Origin: Pseudomonadota bacterium
GTDB taxonomy: Bacteria; Tectomicrobia; Entotheonellia; Entotheonellales; Entotheonellaceae
Length of the DNA stretch: 42,106 nucleotides
Assembly (NCBI GenBank): GCA_005777235.1
Contig: SXND01000103.1
Span: 1 to 42,106 of the forward strand
Direction of reading: 5' to 3'
Below, piece by piece: positions 41,011-42,106 of this stretch. A model generated the notes under the pieces. That model ran no database searches. It was not told the DNA's origin and was given only the letters and a program-made list of their open reading frames with translations. A program made the position numbers and the translations under genes. Each line of letters starts with the position of its first letter. Position 1 is the first letter of the stretch.

Positions 41011-41097
41011 CGCGTGGGGGACATGGGATCTAGATTCCTAGTACATTTTTAACAAAGTCATTGGACAGAGCGCCATTTTCGTCGGATAGTACCGCGC

Positions 41098-41211
41098 ATG
41101 AAACCACACAAATGTGTGCGACCACTCACCGAGGATGAGCGCACGACGCTGGTCCAAACTAGGGAGACAATGTCCAAGTTGCTGTTTTGCGGGTTGACGA
41201 CCATAGAATGA
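41098..41211 (+). pseudogene. Possible IS630-type transposase N-terminal fragment
   Basis: M-K-P-H-K-C-V-R-P-L-T-E-D-E-R-T-T-L resembles the start of IS630-family transposases, in which L-T-x-x-E-R precedes the helix-turn-helix. Similarity fades after 18 residues and the frame stops. It could be chance. Confidence 0.3.
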
Positions 41212-41659
41212 TCAGCAGTAAGAGGCTGTCCGGAAACTTTTGAGTGATAGGGCCAAGCTTTCCCGCCACTGTCTGACCAGCAGCGCGCCCAGCGCTGGGG
41301 AGGCGGACGGCGCCAAGGCGCCCCACGGGCTCCACGAGGCGAGGACGCGTGCGGCCCTTGATGGTTTTGCCCCCGTCCTCGCCGCGCTCCGCGCCGCCGC
41401 TTGCGGGCGTTGTGCCCGATGGCCTCGCGAGGCCGACCGCACGCGGCGTGGGCGCCCGGCCCGCGGCCCCACGCGTCGGTGCGCGTCACGCGGTCACGCC
41501 CTGCGGCTGGTGTTGGCACTAGCGGTAGCCTGGCAGTGGCTGCACCGTATCCTGGGGAGCGGAGATGGGCGTGCCTGGCAATGGCCAACGCCATACCTCG
41601 ACACCCTGCACCTCCTGTCGGTGCGTGGGATGGCTCCTGCCCATCGGCGGCCGCAAGGT
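41212..41659. other. GC-rich stretch without a recognised gene; possible element end
   Basis: Several overlapping frames are open on both strands, all Arg/Pro/Ala-rich as expected from GC bias. GAGGCTGTCCGGAAACTTTT at 41222-41241 resembles insertion-sequence terminal repeats. No second end was found. Confidence 0.35.
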
Positions 41660-41974
41660 CTATTTGCTCTCCAGCTCCCACACCCCATCCCAGTCGGCTT
41701 TGGGTGGCGTGCTGAGATAATACTCGCAGCGTTGCACATACAGTTGGGACACACGGTCCAACGGATGCAGGTGGAGCGCGGCCTTAAAATGCTTGATGCT
41801 TGCGGCCCAGGCCCGCTGCCGATATGCCGTCAGGCCCGCGTGGTAGCAGGCGAGCACGTCGTGTATATGGGGGAATGACGTGGCGTCATGAAAATCTAAA
41901 ATGTTATAGACGCTGACCGGTTGGCTCTTACCTTGTACACGGACCACATCAATTTCTCGACATATATAACTCAA
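41660..41974 (-). pseudogene. C-terminal tail of an adenylate/guanylate cyclase
   Basis: About 104 codons: R-E-I-D-V-V-R-V-Q-G-K-S-Q-P-V-S-V-Y-N-I-L is the end of a class III cyclase catalytic domain, followed by a TPR-like tail (A-Y-R-Q-R-A-W-A-A-S-I-K-H-F; Q-L-Y-V-Q-R-C-E-Y-Y-L; D-W-D-G-V-W-E-L-E-S-K). The catalytic centre and all upstream domains are missing. Upstream the frame closes near 42024. It is a truncated remnant. Confidence 0.75.
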
Positions 41975-41993
41975 GTTGCTACCTACAGGCTTC

Positions 41994-42106
41994 CTAAAGA
42001 TTGAGGTAACAATTGAGGCTAGAGGCGATCACAAAGAGCGCCACCTTCAGTTCGAAGCCCTGCGAGGTGACTGCATGAATCGACTTCGGTAAGAGCTGTT
42101 CGATCA
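41994..42106 (-). pseudogene. C-terminal fragment of an unidentified protein, possibly a transposase, running off the window
   Basis: The minus strand reads I-E-Q-L-L-P-K-S-I-H-A-V-T-S-Q-G-F-E-L-K and then V-A-L-F-V-I-A-S-S-L-N, stop at 41996-41994. A terminal A-L-F-x-x-A-x-x-L-N helix is common at the end of IS4-type transposases, but I cannot assign it. It abuts the cyclase remnant and may mark the element that truncated it. Confidence 0.35.

Noticed and set aside
41240..41878. 212-codon plus-strand ORF near the right end
   Set aside because: Arg/Ala/Pro-rich frame in very GC-rich DNA; its end is antisense to the cyclase remnant.

Overview
The window looks like a high-GC chromosomal segment of an uncultured, metabolically versatile soil or marine-type bacterium. 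The gene mix (many LLM-class flavin oxidoreductases, CoA-transferase family III, HpcH/HpaI aldolase, Gfo/Idh/MocA, cupin, Uma2 and VOC genes, plus decayed IS66 and TnpB elements) resembles genomes such as Candidatus Entotheonella/Tectomicrobia. That placement is inferred from gene content only. No rRNA, tRNA or CRISPR array was seen.

Layout. 1-2679 is the 3' part of a large repeat-rich surface or secreted protein (InlB-like repeats, two beta-propellers, a cadherin-like domain). 2.7-5.1 kb holds a small zinc-ribbon gene, decayed sequence and an orphan PD-(D/E)XK-like protein. 5.3-8.8 kb is a probable operon behind a good sigma70 promoter: FMN-binding oxidase, Gfo/Idh/MocA dehydrogenase, LLM flavin oxidoreductase, HpcH/HpaI aldolase. 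It is followed by an FkbM methyltransferase and a convergent cysteine-dioxygenase-like cupin. 10.7-16.7 kb holds an internally deleted xanthine-dehydrogenase remnant, a Uma2 protein, a CoA transferase, an alpha/beta hydrolase, a protoglobin, a methyltransferase and a small unknown gene. 16.8-21.9 kb is housekeeping and stress: mazG, queA, an HU/IHF protein, and a cbpA-like, hspR, dnaJ operon read leftward from a consensus TTGACA-N17-TATACT promoter. 26.5-35.8 kb is another core block: an EF-G paralogue, maf, polyprenyl diphosphate synthase, a spore-photoproduct-lyase-like radical SAM protein, a HAD-acpS-exonuclease/WYL operon, an HPt-receiver pair, a Lin0512 protein and OsmC. An LLM oxidoreductase follows at 36.2-37.4 kb. 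The right end (37.5-42.1 kb) is a graveyard of broken regulators, IS66 and other transposon remnants, and an adenylate-cyclase tail.

The most unusual feature is a pair of about 1.32-kb IS1341-type TnpB elements (22582-23901 on +, 38857-40182 on -). Each encodes a 52-residue ribbon-helix-helix-like protein whose 3' end overlaps the tnpB start by exactly 13 nt. Both TnpB proteins lack the canonical RuvC-II glutamate and carry a candidate substitute Glu287. The left and right ends can be placed by comparing the copies. Copy 2 sits in an IS66 transposase gene, whose reading frame is restored when the element is removed. Copy 1 joins two different broken genes (VOC and flavoprotein). Copy 1 has lost a zinc-finger cysteine and copy 2 has lost its stop codon, so the pair shows two different stages of decay.
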